A DNA stretch of 64,000 bases from JAFAXD01 sp051985675 (GTDB taxonomy: Bacteria > Pseudomonadota > Alphaproteobacteria > Rhizobiales > Xanthobacteraceae). The translations under genes were made by a program, and so were the position numbers. The notes below the pieces were generated by a model. The model was not told where the DNA came from and ran no database searches. It worked only from the letters and a program-made list of their open reading frames with translations. Location: the NCBI GenBank assembly GCA_051985675.1, contig JBPYFJ010000149.1, positions 46,499 to 110,498 of the forward strand, written 5' to 3'. Below, piece after piece: positions 45,194-54,399 of this stretch. The number at the start of each line of letters is the position of its first letter. Positions within the stretch are counted from its first letter, which is position 1.

Positions 45194-45988
45194 ATGAGCG
45201 ACACTTACGAAATCTACGCCATTCGCTACGGTCACCATCCACGCAAGGCCTCGGAGAACTTTCTCGGCGGCGATCCCCACGACGTCGACATGCCGCTCGA
45301 CTATTTCGTCTGGGCAATCGTCGGCGAGGCGCGCACGATTCTGGTCGATACCGGGTTCGACGAGGCCGTCGGCACGCGCCGCGGCCGCCGGACCGTGAAG
45401 CCGGTTGTGGAAGGTCTTGCTGCGATCGGCATCGATCCCGCCAACGTCGAGACCATCATCGTCAGCCATCTGCACTACGATCACAGCGGCAACTACGACC
45501 TGTTTCCACGCGCGCGCTATCACCTGCAAGACCGCGAAATGGAATATGCAACCGGACGCGCGATGTGCCACCACGCGATTCGAAACTCGTTCGAGCCCGA
45601 CTATGTGGTTGCGATGGTGCGCAAGGTGTTTGCGGGCCGGGTCGAGTTTCACGACGGCGACGACCTGATCGCCCCCGGTGTGAGCGTGCACCACATCGGC
45701 GGCCACACCAAAGGCCTGCAAAGCGTTCGGGTCGACACGCGGCTCGGCCCGGTCGTGCTCGCGGCCGACGCCGCGCACCTCTACGCGCACCTCGATAGCG
45801 GCCGGGTTTTTCCGACCGTTTACAACGTCGCCGAGACGCTTCAGGGCTATGGTCGGCTTCGCAAGCTTGCGGTCTCGCCGCGGCACGTCGTACCGGGGCA
45901 CGATCCGATTGTGCTTAAGCGCTATCCGGCCGCGAAGCCCGGCCTTGAAGACTGGATCGTCCGGCTTGACGCCGAGCCGAAGGGTTGA
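45194..45988 (+). CDS. Metallo-beta-lactamase fold hydrolase (AHL-lactonase-like)
   Basis: A 264-residue MBL-fold enzyme; ATG at 45194 is one base after the stop of the dehydrogenase gene. Zinc motif HLHYDHSGN (HxHxDH) and later ligands in HIGGHTKG, AADAAH and PGHDP are complete. The spacing resembles the N-acyl-homoserine lactonase and related lactonase branch. Lactone hydrolysis in this catabolic context, rather than quorum quenching, is plausible. Confidence 0.82.
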   Translation: MSDTYEIYAIRYGHHPRKASENFLGGDPHDVDMPLDYFVWAIVGEARTILVDTGFDEAVGTRRGRRTVKPVVEGLAAIGIDPANVETIIVSHLHYDHSGNYDLFPRARYHLQDREMEYATGRAMCHHAIRNSFEPDYVVAMVRKVFAGRVEFHDGDDLIAPGVSVHHIGGHTKGLQSVRVDTRLGPVVLAADAAHLYAHLDSGRVFPTVYNVAETLQGYGRLRKLAVSPRHVVPGHDPIVLKRYPAAKPGLEDWIVRLDAEPKG

Positions 45989-46003
45989 GCGTGTCCCGTA
46001 AAA

Positions 46004-46558
46004 TCACCCCAACCCAAGCTCCCCGAACGCCGCGATGTGATATTCGGCCGACGTCTTGGCGAAGCAGCAGAATACCACGCGCTTGAGCGACGTCGGCACG
46101 GCGGAAATCTCCGACACCACGGTGCCGACCGCGATGCGCGCCGCGATATCAGGCGGGAAGCGATAAATGCCGGTCGAGATCGCCGGAAACGCGAGCGAGG
46201 CAAGCTCATGCTGATGCGCCAGCGCGATCGCGCTACGGTAGCAAGATGCCAGCAGGTCTTCCTCACCGGCACGGCCGCCGTTCCACACCGGCCCGACCGC
46301 GTGAATGACATGCTTGGCCGGTAACGCATAGCCGCGGGTGATCTTGGCGCCCCCGGTATCGCATCCGCCCAAGGTCCGGCATTCTTCCAACAGCTTGGAC
46401 CCGGCCGCGCGGTGAATGGCGCCGTCGACCCCGCCGCCTCCGAGCAGCGAGCGGTTCGCCGCATTCACCACCGCGTCGACCGCAAGCGTGGTGATGTCGG
46501 CGACGATAATCGCGAGCGCGGTCGATCCGACCTCCGCGGTCATAAGGGGGCCCGTCAT
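46004..46558 (-). CDS. Macro-domain protein (O-acetyl-ADP-ribose deacetylase type)
   Basis: A 184-residue single macro domain (MacroD/YmdB class). ATG at 46558 or Met at 46543. The core loops are present: VVNAANRSLLGGGGVDGAIH, with the ADP-ribose-binding NAAN and the GGGGVDG catalytic loop, then PAISTGIYRFPP. It hydrolyses O-acetyl-ADP-ribose or removes mono-ADP-ribose from proteins. It lies 49 bp after the patatin gene on the same strand. Confidence 0.88.
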   Translation of the reverse strand: MTGPLMTAEVGSTALAIIVADITTLAVDAVVNAANRSLLGGGGVDGAIHRAAGSKLLEECRTLGGCDTGGAKITRGYALPAKHVIHAVGPVWNGGRAGEEDLLASCYRSAIALAHQHELASLAFPAISTGIYRFPPDIAARIAVGTVVSEISAVPTSLKRVVFCCFAKTSAEYHIAAFGELGLG

Positions 46559-46607
46559 GGCGCCAGCGTATCGCGATTGCCAGCGCGCCGCACCGGGGGT
46601 GGACAAC

Positions 46608-47693
46608 TCACTCGACGACCGCCGGCACCTCGCGGTGCAGATCAACCGTGCTCTTCACGCCGATGTCGTCGAAATGATCGTCCAGGAATCGTCGCGCCGC
46701 CCGCCGCCCATGGTCGCGCAGCAGCTCGAAGAGTTCGTAATCGTTTGAGAGCTTGCTCGCCGCCGTGAACGCCTTGCCTTCGCTATCGAGCACGATGCGA
46801 TGCACGTTGATGCGCCGGTACTGGCCCGGGCCCTTGCCGCGGGGGAGCCGGCGCTGATCGATCAGGCGCGCCACAAACTCGATCGCGCGAAATTCGTCGA
46901 GCAAGGAGGAATTGAACGTGATCTCGTTCAAGCGGTTCATGATTTCCTGAGCCGACATCGGGACCGTGTGCCGCACCAGTGGATTGATCTGCACCACCAA
47001 CACGTCCTCGGTGTCGGTGGTGCGGAAGAACGGGAAGATCACCGGGTTGCCGAGGTAGCCGCCGTCCCAATATGGCACCCCGTCGATCTCGACCGCGCGA
47101 AACAAATGCGGCAGGCAAGCCGACGCCATCACCGCCTGAGCCGAGATCTTCCGGCGCGAGAACACGTGCAGACGGCCGGTGTAGACGTTGGTGGCCGAAA
47201 CGAACAGCTGCAGCGACTCGCAACCGCGCACTGCCTCGAAATCGACGAAGCGGTCGATCAGGTCGCACAGCGGATTGATGTTGAGCGGGTTGACGTCGTA
47301 GGGCGAAAAGAACTGGGACAGCACTTCGAACCAGGCCTGCGCCGGCGTTCCTTCGAGCGGCAGGAACGACAGCACCCGGTCGATGGCGGCGCGCTGCAGC
47401 GGCGGCAGATTGCCGCCGAGGCTCGCCGCACGCCAGAACTCGGCGAGCCGCTTGCGCGCCTCCTCGGGCCCGCCGCGCGCCAGCCCGTCCGCCAGCATGA
47501 TGGCGTTCATGGCGCCGGCCGACGCGCCCGAGATGCCTTCGATCACGAGCCGGCCGTCCCCCAGCAGGTGATCGAGCACCCCCCACGTAAAGGCGCCGTG
47601 GGCGCCGCCGCCCTGCAGCGCCAGATTGATCGTTTTCGTGTTCGCGCCCGGGCGGCCGGGGATCAGACGCGACAGCCAGCTCGATGTCACCAT
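46608..47693 (-). CDS. Patatin-like phospholipase
   Basis: A 361-residue Ser/Asp dyad lipase. I choose the ATG at 47693 (MVTSSWLSRL); more upstream codons lack homology. The oxyanion hole GGGAHGAF (28-35), nucleophile GASAG (56-60, S58) and DGG (YWDGGYLGN) are all present. No signal peptide. Substrate probably phospholipid or acylglycerol; a link to PHB granule proteins is possible because the 3-hydroxybutyrate dehydrogenase gene is just upstream on the same strand (28 bp). Confidence 0.88.
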   Translation of the reverse strand: MVTSSWLSRLIPGRPGANTKTINLALQGGGAHGAFTWGVLDHLLGDGRLVIEGISGASAGAMNAIMLADGLARGGPEEARKRLAEFWRAASLGGNLPPLQRAAIDRVLSFLPLEGTPAQAWFEVLSQFFSPYDVNPLNINPLCDLIDRFVDFEAVRGCESLQLFVSATNVYTGRLHVFSRRKISAQAVMASACLPHLFRAVEIDGVPYWDGGYLGNPVIFPFFRTTDTEDVLVVQINPLVRHTVPMSAQEIMNRLNEITFNSSLLDEFRAIEFVARLIDQRRLPRGKGPGQYRRINVHRIVLDSEGKAFTAASKLSNDYELFELLRDHGRRAARRFLDDHFDDIGVKSTVDLHREVPAVVE

Positions 47694-47721
47694 CGTCGCG
47701 GTTCTGGCGCGACCCTGTCGG

Positions 47722-48504
47722 TCACTCCGCGGTCCAGCCGCCGTCGATCGTGTAGTTGGCACCGGTGATGCTGGCGGCGGCATCACTGGCGAGGAACTGC
47801 GCGAGCGCGGCCACCTGATCGATGGTGACGAATTCCTTGGTCGGCTGAGCCGCCAACAGCACGTCGTGTTTCACCTGCTCGGCCGTCATGTGGCGCGCCT
47901 TCATGGTGTCGGGGATCTGGTGTTCGACGAGCGGGGTCCAGACGTAGCCGGGACTGATGCAGTTGCAGGTGATCCCGAAGGTCGCGACCTCGAGTGCGAC
48001 CGTCTTGGTGAGGCCGGCGATTCCATGCTTGGCCGACACGTAAGCGACCTTGAACGGTGAAGCGACCAGCGAGTGCGCCGAAGCGGTGTTGATGATGCGG
48101 CCCCATTTGCGTGCCTTCATGCCGGGCACCGCCGCCCGACAAGCGTGGAACGCGGACGAGAGATTGATCGCAATGATCTGATCCCATTTCTCGATCGGAA
48201 AATTCTCGATTGGATCGACGTGCTGGATGCCGGCGTTGTTGACCAGGACGTCGACCGAACCGAAGGTCTTCTCGGCAGTCTTGATCATGTCGGCGATCTC
48301 CGCCGGCTTGGTCATGTCGGCCGCCGAGTAGGTCGCCTTCACGCCGAACTCCTTCTCGATTCCCGCGCGTTCCTTTTCGACCGCGGCTTTGTCGCCAAAG
48401 CCGTTGATCACCACATTGGCGCCGTCCTTCGCGAAGATGCGGGCGATGCCGAGGCCGATGCCGGAGGTCGAGCCCGTGACGACGGCGGTCTTTCCTTTGA
48501 GCAT
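47722..48504 (-). CDS. bdhA: 3-hydroxybutyrate dehydrogenase
   Basis: A 260-residue SDR, the usual BdhA length. ATG at 48504 (MLKGKTAVVTGSTSGIG). Conserved features are TGSTSGIG, NNAGIQHVDPIENFP, YVSAKHGIAGLTK (active-site Tyr/Lys) and NCISPGYVWTPLVEHQIPD. It oxidises (R)-3-hydroxybutyrate to acetoacetate in the cytoplasm, completing PHB use begun by phaZ. Assignment is firm because the QHVDPIE segment is diagnostic. Confidence 0.9.
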   Translation of the reverse strand: MLKGKTAVVTGSTSGIGLGIARIFAKDGANVVINGFGDKAAVEKERAGIEKEFGVKATYSAADMTKPAEIADMIKTAEKTFGSVDVLVNNAGIQHVDPIENFPIEKWDQIIAINLSSAFHACRAAVPGMKARKWGRIINTASAHSLVASPFKVAYVSAKHGIAGLTKTVALEVATFGITCNCISPGYVWTPLVEHQIPDTMKARHMTAEQVKHDVLLAAQPTKEFVTIDQVAALAQFLASDAAASITGANYTIDGGWTAE

Positions 48505-48729
48505 GACTGGATCCTGAGTTTTGGCCCGGGTGTTCGGGCGGGGCATCTTGCGGGCCGGACCATGCCTCCGGCTTTGCTGCAGTGCAACGAATTTCTAGGC
48601 CGTCACGTTTTTGAAACAAAACACGACCTGTATGCAGGGGCGCGTGCCGCGGGCCGCGCCGGCGCTAGGCCGTTCCCGCAGGCGGGAAACGGGTTCCCCC
48701 GCGTGCGGGGCATGCTTTAGATTGCGCGC

Positions 48730-49245
48730 ATGCCCGCCGTGTTTCTCGATCCGCGTCACAACCATGCGCGCTGCGCCGCGGACGCGATTTCCCATGCGGA
48801 GAAGGTCTGCGCGGCAGCCGCGCAACGGCTCACCCCGATCCGTCGCAAGGTGCTGGAAGCATTGGCGGCCAGCCATAAGCCGCTCGGCGCCTACGACATC
48901 ATGGCGGCGGTCGGCGGCCCGCGGCCCGCGCCCATTACGGTTTATCGGGCGCTTGAATTCCTTATTCGGCTCGGGCTGGTGCATCGCATCGCCAGCCGCA
49001 ACGCCTTTCTGGCGTGCCTCAACAGTCACCGCACCGGCGCGCTGGTCACGTTCCTGATCTGCGAGAGCTGCGGCGCGGTCGGCGAGGCGCCGGAGGCCGC
49101 GGTCGGTCAGTCGCTGGCGGCGGCCGCGCGCAGCGCCGGCTTCAGCCCGAAAATGTCGGTGGTCGAGATCACCGGTCTGTGCGCGCATTGCCGCGGCCGC
49201 ACGGCAAAGACATCCAGTCAACCCGCGCGTCGCACGGCCTCATGA
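48730..49245 (+). CDS. zur: Fur-family regulator, Zur-like
   Basis: A 171-residue Fur-fold repressor. The N-terminal winged helix has LTPIRRKVLEALAASHKPLGAYDIMAAV and PITVYRALEFL; the C-terminal domain has two CxxC pairs (CESC and CAHC) that bind structural zinc. The SHKPLGAYDI and HRIASRNAFLAC segments point to Zur rather than Fur or Mur. Its stop overlaps the start of the DMT transporter by 4 bp, which suggests joint expression and a link to metal homeostasis. Confidence 0.82.
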   Translation: MPAVFLDPRHNHARCAADAISHAEKVCAAAAQRLTPIRRKVLEALAASHKPLGAYDIMAAVGGPRPAPITVYRALEFLIRLGLVHRIASRNAFLACLNSHRTGALVTFLICESCGAVGEAPEAAVGQSLAAAARSAGFSPKMSVVEITGLCAHCRGRTAKTSSQPARRTAS

Positions 49246-50135
49246 CCGCTTCGCAAGTTCACTCGCGCCCGCTCGACGCCGGCGCGAGCGTGCTGATTTC
49301 GCTGCTATGCCTGTCGTGGGGGCTTAATCAGGTCGCCATCAAGTTTGCGTTGCCGGAGGTCCCGCCCTTCACCCAGGCGCTCGTCCGGACCGGCGGCGGA
49401 CTTCTGATCGTGCTGCTCTGGATCTGGCTGCGTGGGATCAGACTCACGACGCGCGACGGGACGCTGACTGCGGGCGTGGCTGCCGGCGTTTTGTTCGCCG
49501 TCGAGTTCCTGCTGATATTCGCCGGCCTGCAGTACACCAGCGCAAGCCGCGCATCGCTGTTTCTCTACACCGCGCCGTTCTTTGTTGCGCTGGGGGCGCC
49601 GTTGGTGCTGCCGGGGGAACGGCTTGGTCCCGCGCAATGGTTCGGACTTGTGCTCTGCTTCGCCGGGCTTGCGCTTGCGATGGGCGTCCCGCAGGCAAGT
49701 GTTGACGCGCGCACGCTGTTCGGTGACTTGATGCTGATCGGCGGCGGCGCGTCCTGGGGCGCAACCACGCTACTCATCAAGGCGACGCGGCTCGCCCACG
49801 TCTCGCCGGAAAAGACGCTCGTCTACCAGCTCGCCGTCTCGGTGCCGATCCTGGCCATCGCGGCGTTTGCGCACGAGCGCATCGAGGTGATGCCCGGCGG
49901 CGTCGCGTTGTCGTGGCTCGCCTACCAGGTGCTGGTCGTCGGAATCACATTCCCGTTCTGGTTCTGGTTCATCCAGCGCTACGCCGCGACCCGTGTCTCA
50001 GCGTTTACCTTTCTCACGCCGCTGTTCGGGGTCGCGGCCGGCTGTCTGCTGCTGCGCGAGCCGTTCACCCTGGCATTCGGGGCTGCCGTGATCCTGGTGC
50101 TGCTAGGTCTCGCGCTGGTCAACCGCCCACGGTAA
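49242..50135 (+). CDS. EamA/DMT-family transporter
   Basis: A 297-residue membrane protein with ten hydrophobic helices in two EamA repeats. ATG at 49242 overlaps the zur stop by 4 bp. LSWGLNQVAIKFALPEVPP and GGGASWGATTLLIKA begin the two repeats. EamA exporters carry amino acids, metabolites or metallophores; coupling to Zur raises the latter option, but no metallophore biosynthesis gene is nearby. Confidence 0.85.
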   Translation: MTASQVHSRPLDAGASVLISLLCLSWGLNQVAIKFALPEVPPFTQALVRTGGGLLIVLLWIWLRGIRLTTRDGTLTAGVAAGVLFAVEFLLIFAGLQYTSASRASLFLYTAPFFVALGAPLVLPGERLGPAQWFGLVLCFAGLALAMGVPQASVDARTLFGDLMLIGGGASWGATTLLIKATRLAHVSPEKTLVYQLAVSVPILAIAAFAHERIEVMPGGVALSWLAYQVLVVGITFPFWFWFIQRYAATRVSAFTFLTPLFGVAAGCLLLREPFTLAFGAAVILVLLGLALVNRPR

Positions 50136-50249
50136 AGGACGGAATGAACGCAATTTCTGTGACTAGGTTCCTAAGAATGGAAGGGCCACGCCCCGCGTTC
50201 TGGTCAATCCGCCACGCGGACGTTACATAGGCCTGCCAGAGGATTGAGC

Positions 50250-51500
50250 ATGTTGGATCACGCAGCGCCCGCCGGGCGTCACAAGTCGATAGCGGTCAAC
50301 GTCGGAGGCGTGCGGGTCGGCGGCGGCGCTCCCATCGTCGTCCAGTCAATGACCAACACCGACACCGCGGACGTCGAGAGCACCGCCCGGCAGGTGGCAG
50401 CGCTCGCCCGCGCCGGCTCCGAACTCGTGCGCGTCACAGTTGATCGCGACGAGGCCGCCGCCGCGGTTCCGCACATCAAGGATCGGCTCGCCCGGATGGG
50501 CGTCAATGTGCCGATCGTGGGCGACTTCCACTACATCGGTCACAAGCTGCTCGCCGATCACCCGGCGTGCGCCGAGGCGCTCGACAAATACCGCATCAAC
50601 CCCGGCAACGTCGGCTTCAAGGACAAGAAGGATCGGCAATTCTCGGCCATCGTCGAGATGGCGATCCGCCACGACAAGCCGGTGCGGATCGGCGCCAACT
50701 GGGGTTCGCTCGACCAGGAACTGCTCACCCGCCTCATGGACGAGAACGCGCGGGCGGCGAATCCGCGCGAAGCGCGCGCGGTGACCCGCGAAGCCATGGT
50801 GCAATCGGCGCTGCTCTCGGCGGAACGCGCTGAGGAAATCGGCCTGCCACGCCACAAGATCATTCTCTCCGCCAAGGTGTCGGCGGTGCAGGATCTGATC
50901 GCGGTTTATCAGGAACTCGCGGCGCGATCCGACTACGCGATCCATCTCGGCCTCACCGAGGCCGGTATGGGATCGAAGGGCATCGTCGCCTCCTCGGCGG
51001 CGATGGGCATCCTGCTGCAGCAAGGCATCGGCGACACAATCCGGGTGTCTCTGACCCCGGAGCCGAACGGCGATCGCACGCTCGAGGTCAAGGTCGCGCA
51101 GGAACTGCTGCAGACCATGGGCTTTCGGGTGTTCGTGCCGCTCGTTGCGGCGTGTCCGGGATGCGGGCGCACGACCTCGACCACGTTCCAGGAACTCGCG
51201 CGCGAGATTCAGGACTTCATTCGCGATGAGATGCCGGCCTGGAAGACCCGTTACCCCGGGGTCGAGGGCCTCAACGTCGCGGTGATGGGCTGCATCGTCA
51301 ATGGACCCGGCGAGAGCAAACATGCCGACATCGGCATTTCGCTTCCCGGGACCGGCGAACAGCCGACCGCGCCGGTCTTCATCGACGGCAAGAAGGCCGC
51401 GACCTTGCGCGGCCCGACCCTTGCGGCCGACTTCAAGCAGCTGGTGATCGACTACATCGAGCGCCGGTTCGGGCAGGGGACGCGTACCGCCGCGGAGTAG
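50250..51500 (+). CDS. ispG: 4-hydroxy-3-methylbut-2-enyl-diphosphate synthase (flavodoxin)
   Basis: A 416-residue MEP-pathway enzyme that reduces MEcPP to HMBPP using a [4Fe-4S] cluster. AGAGGA precedes the ATG at 50250; a TTG 6 bp earlier is not preferred. VVQSMTNTDTADV begins the TIM barrel; cluster cysteines are in CPGCGRTTST and MGCIVNGPGE. Complete and of normal length for alphaproteobacteria. It is essential for isoprenoids, including hopanoid precursors. Confidence 0.95.
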   Translation: MLDHAAPAGRHKSIAVNVGGVRVGGGAPIVVQSMTNTDTADVESTARQVAALARAGSELVRVTVDRDEAAAAVPHIKDRLARMGVNVPIVGDFHYIGHKLLADHPACAEALDKYRINPGNVGFKDKKDRQFSAIVEMAIRHDKPVRIGANWGSLDQELLTRLMDENARAANPREARAVTREAMVQSALLSAERAEEIGLPRHKIILSAKVSAVQDLIAVYQELAARSDYAIHLGLTEAGMGSKGIVASSAAMGILLQQGIGDTIRVSLTPEPNGDRTLEVKVAQELLQTMGFRVFVPLVAACPGCGRTTSTTFQELAREIQDFIRDEMPAWKTRYPGVEGLNVAVMGCIVNGPGESKHADIGISLPGTGEQPTAPVFIDGKKAATLRGPTLAADFKQLVIDYIERRFGQGTRTAAE

Positions 51501-51567
51501 TCCGCGCGCCTGCGTGACCGCGGCGATGCGAGAGTGGTAGGCTTTGCTACCAACGGCTAGCCTTTTC

Positions 51568-52539
51568 ATGAACATTACGGTGCGCCTCGCAATTTCGCTC
51601 GCGTTGATTGTCGGCTTCTGTGAGCTGGCGACGGCGCAGACCTGGCCCGAGCATCCTGTACGTTTCATCGTCTCGCAGGCGGCCGGCGGCACGCCCGACA
51701 TCCTGTGCCGGCTGATCACCGAACGGGTCGGCCGCGCGCTCGGGCAACAGATCGTGGTCGAGAACCGCCCCGGCGGCGGCAATGTCATCGGCGCGCAGGC
51801 GGCGGCGCGCGCAGCGCCTGACGGCTACACGTTCTTCTGGGCGACCGCGGCCGCGCTCGTCACCAATCCCTATACCTTCAAGTCGCTGCCCTACGATCCG
51901 GCGCGCGACTTCGTGCCGGTCGCCAAGATCGCCGACGGCGTGTTCCTGGTGCTGGCCAATCCGGCGGTGCCGGCGAAATCGCTTGGCGAGCTTTTCGCCT
52001 ACGCCAAGACCGAACCGGGCAAGCTCGCGTTTGCGACCGACGGCCCAAAGAATTTCTCCGGACTGATTGCCGCCTGGCTCAACAAGCGCGCCGGGACCGA
52101 GATTGCGCAAGTGCCATATGCGACGATGCCTCAGGGGATTCAGGATGCGGTTGCCGGCCGCGTGCAGCTCGTGGTCCTGGCGATCCCATCGGCGGCGCCG
52201 TTGATCGCGAGCGGCGCCCTGCGGCCGCTCGCCATCACCACCAGAGAGCGCGCACCGGGCTTTGAGCAGATTCCGCCGGTCGCCGATACGTTTCCGGGGT
52301 TTGATTTCAGTGGATGGATGGCGGTGGCGGCGCCCACGGGGACGCCGCCCGAAATCCTGCAGCGCATGAACCGCGAGCTTGCTTTGGTGCTCGATGATCC
52401 GGCGATCGTAACGCGCCTGCGCGAGATCGGGTTCTACACCCACGGCGCCGGCAGTCTTGCCGATGTCGCAGCCTACGTGCAGGCGCAATATAAGGCCTGG
52501 GGCGAAGTGATCAGGGAGATCGGCGTCGCGCCGGATTAG
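51568..52539 (+). CDS. Bug/TctC family solute-binding protein (1)
   Basis: A 323-residue periplasmic receptor of the tripartite tricarboxylate transporter type. ATG at 51568. Signal peptide to about residue 22 (ATA|QTWPEHP). The two family loops VSQAAGGTPDILCRLI and VENRPGGGNVIGA bind the carboxylate of the ligand through ordered waters. No TctA/TctB membrane genes accompany it, which is usual for Bug paralogues. Directly followed by a second receptor. Confidence 0.85.
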   Translation: MNITVRLAISLALIVGFCELATAQTWPEHPVRFIVSQAAGGTPDILCRLITERVGRALGQQIVVENRPGGGNVIGAQAAARAAPDGYTFFWATAAALVTNPYTFKSLPYDPARDFVPVAKIADGVFLVLANPAVPAKSLGELFAYAKTEPGKLAFATDGPKNFSGLIAAWLNKRAGTEIAQVPYATMPQGIQDAVAGRVQLVVLAIPSAAPLIASGALRPLAITTRERAPGFEQIPPVADTFPGFDFSGWMAVAAPTGTPPEILQRMNRELALVLDDPAIVTRLREIGFYTHGAGSLADVAAYVQAQYKAWGEVIREIGVAPD

Positions 52540-53529
52540 ATGCAGTTAATGGTTCTCAAAAATCCGGCGCCGTTGCTTGTTGCTGCCGCGGCACTTGCCG
52601 GTGCCCTCGCGGCGGGCGCAAGCGCCGCGACTTGGCCGGACCGCCCGATCCACCTGGTCGTGCCGGCCGGGCCCGGCGGCCCGACCGATGTGCTGGCGCG
52701 GCTGATCACGGATCGCCTGCAGCAGTCGCTCGGCCAGCCGGTGATCGTCGACAATCGCGCCGGCGCAGGCGGTGCGATCGGGGCGCGCGCGGTCGCAGCG
52801 GCTCCGCCCGACGGCTATACGCTGATGCTGGGCAACACCGCGACGCTTGCCAACATTCCGGCAGTTTCCAAGAACGCCGGGTATGATCCGGTGAAGAATT
52901 TCTCCCCAATCGCCAAGCTGACGGATTCCTATCAGTTGCTGGTGGTCACGCCGGCATTTCCCGCGAAGTCGGTCGCTGAACTCATCGCTTATGCCAAGGC
53001 CAACCCTGGCAAGCTCGATTATGCCGCCGTCGGCGCCGGGAACCTGACGCACCTGTCCGGCGAAATGCTCAGGGCGCGTGCCGGCATCGATTTTGCGATC
53101 GTGCACTACAAGAGCGGTGGCGAGGCCTTGACCGCCGTCGTCAGTGGCCAGGTCCAGTTTGCAATCGACAATGTGACTGTGGTGCGCCCGTTGGTGCTGG
53201 ACCAACGGCTGCGCGCGCTGGCGGTGACGAGCCGCGCGCGGCAGGCCGACTTCCCGGACCTGCCGACCATGATCGAAACCGGAGTTCCGGACTACGCGGT
53301 GACGAGCTTCTTCGGGGTGGTGGCGCCGGCCGCAACGCCCGTGGACATCGTCGACACACTCAACCGCGCCATCAATGCAGCCTTGCGCACGCCCGACATG
53401 CTGACCGCATTCGCCAATCTCGGCGCAAAGCCCTCAACCGAAACGCCGCAGCAATTCGCTGCTTTCATAGCAGGCGAGCTTGCCAAGTGGACCGATCTGT
53501 CCAATTCCGCCGGAATCAAGGTCGATTAG
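52540..53529 (+). CDS. Bug/TctC family solute-binding protein (2)
   Basis: A 329-residue receptor starting at the base after the stop of receptor 1 (zero spacing). Signal peptide to about residue 29 (AGASA|ATWPDRP). Ligand loops VPAGPGGPTDVLARL and VDNRAGAGGAIGA are intact. The pair differ in several binding-loop residues, so they are probably paralogues with different ligands that share an mRNA. Confidence 0.85.
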   Translation: MQLMVLKNPAPLLVAAAALAGALAAGASAATWPDRPIHLVVPAGPGGPTDVLARLITDRLQQSLGQPVIVDNRAGAGGAIGARAVAAAPPDGYTLMLGNTATLANIPAVSKNAGYDPVKNFSPIAKLTDSYQLLVVTPAFPAKSVAELIAYAKANPGKLDYAAVGAGNLTHLSGEMLRARAGIDFAIVHYKSGGEALTAVVSGQVQFAIDNVTVVRPLVLDQRLRALAVTSRARQADFPDLPTMIETGVPDYAVTSFFGVVAPAATPVDIVDTLNRAINAALRTPDMLTAFANLGAKPSTETPQQFAAFIAGELAKWTDLSNSAGIKVD

Positions 53530-53557
53530 GTCTGATCTGGTTCACGGGGAGTTCCGC

Positions 53558-54106
53558 ATGATCCGCAATTCGCCGGCCGCCTGGGGTTGGCCAGCAATCG
53601 CCCTGCATTGGGTCGGGGCGGCGCTGATCATTGTTCTGCTCGCGCATGGCTGGTGGATGACGCACCTCGCGGCGCGACCTGATCGGCTCGCGAACTATGG
53701 CCTGCACGCGGCGCTCGGCTACGATTTTCTCGCGCTCCTGGTCCTGCGGCTGCTGTGGCGCTGGATTAATCCGGTGCCGGTATTGGAAGGCCAGGCCTGG
53801 GAACGACACGCTGCCAAAGCCGCGCACATCGCGCTCTATGTTTTGATGCTGGCCTGCGCGCTGACCGGCTGGGCGCTGGCCGGCACGTTTCGGAATCCAC
53901 TCGATCGCGATCTTCTCGGCGTCGCGTTGCCGGCAATCTATCAAAGCCCGGATCGGGATATGCATGGGCTGTTCGAGGACTCGCACAAGATCCTGGCGTA
54001 TCTGCTTGCGGCGCTCGTCGTAGTGCACGTACTCGGCGCGCTGCGTCACCATTTCATCAAGCGCAACGACGTCCTGCGCCGGATGCTCGTGGGCGTCAAA
54101 TCGTAA
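53558..54106 (+). CDS. Cytochrome b561
   Basis: A 182-residue inner-membrane b-type cytochrome of the bacterial (YodB/CybB) type, with four helices. Haem-ligand histidines are H18 (IALHWVGAA), H52-ish (YGLHAALGY), H~145 (EDSHKILAY) and H~157 (VVHVLGA). GGGGAG upstream of the ATG at 53558. It can pass electrons from quinol to periplasmic acceptors such as superoxide or peroxide. Confidence 0.85.
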   Translation: MIRNSPAAWGWPAIALHWVGAALIIVLLAHGWWMTHLAARPDRLANYGLHAALGYDFLALLVLRLLWRWINPVPVLEGQAWERHAAKAAHIALYVLMLACALTGWALAGTFRNPLDRDLLGVALPAIYQSPDRDMHGLFEDSHKILAYLLAALVVVHVLGALRHHFIKRNDVLRRMLVGVKS

Positions 54107-54128
54107 GCGGCCGTGCCCGCCGTGCCGT

Positions 54129-54323
54129 TTATTTCGACGCGCGCTTTTTCGGAACCTTCTTGCCCTTGCGGCGCGCTTCCGAAAGCCCGATGGCGATCGC
54201 CTGCTCGCGGCTCTTCACCGTTCCGCCGCGCCCGCCCTTGCCGCTCTTGAGCGTCCTGCGGTTGCGCCGATGCAGTGCGCGCTTAACGTCCTCGGACGCA
54301 CTGGGTGAATATTTGCGTGCCAT
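54129..54323 (-). CDS. Small basic DUF6496-like protein
   Basis: A 64-residue highly basic protein. Start chosen at 54323 (MARKYSPSASEDVKRAL), a characteristic opening. SREQAIAIGLSEARRKGKKVP near the C-terminus is the conserved segment. Lys/Arg make up about a third of residues, so nucleic-acid binding is likely; family function is unknown. Lies tail-to-tail with cytochrome b561. Confidence 0.75.
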   Translation of the reverse strand: MARKYSPSASEDVKRALHRRNRRTLKSGKGGRGGTVKSREQAIAIGLSEARRKGKKVPKKRASK

Positions 54324-54399
54324 GCCTAGCCTCTGCTCGAGCCCCACATCCTGGATAATCCATTAGGCGAGGGATCAGTTCCGTGGCGCGCCGCTTCGT

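Noticed and set aside
45194..45988. Quorum-quenching AHL lactonase as a firm call
   Set aside because: The zinc motif is shared by many MBL hydrolases and no luxI/luxR genes are near, so only the fold is asserted.
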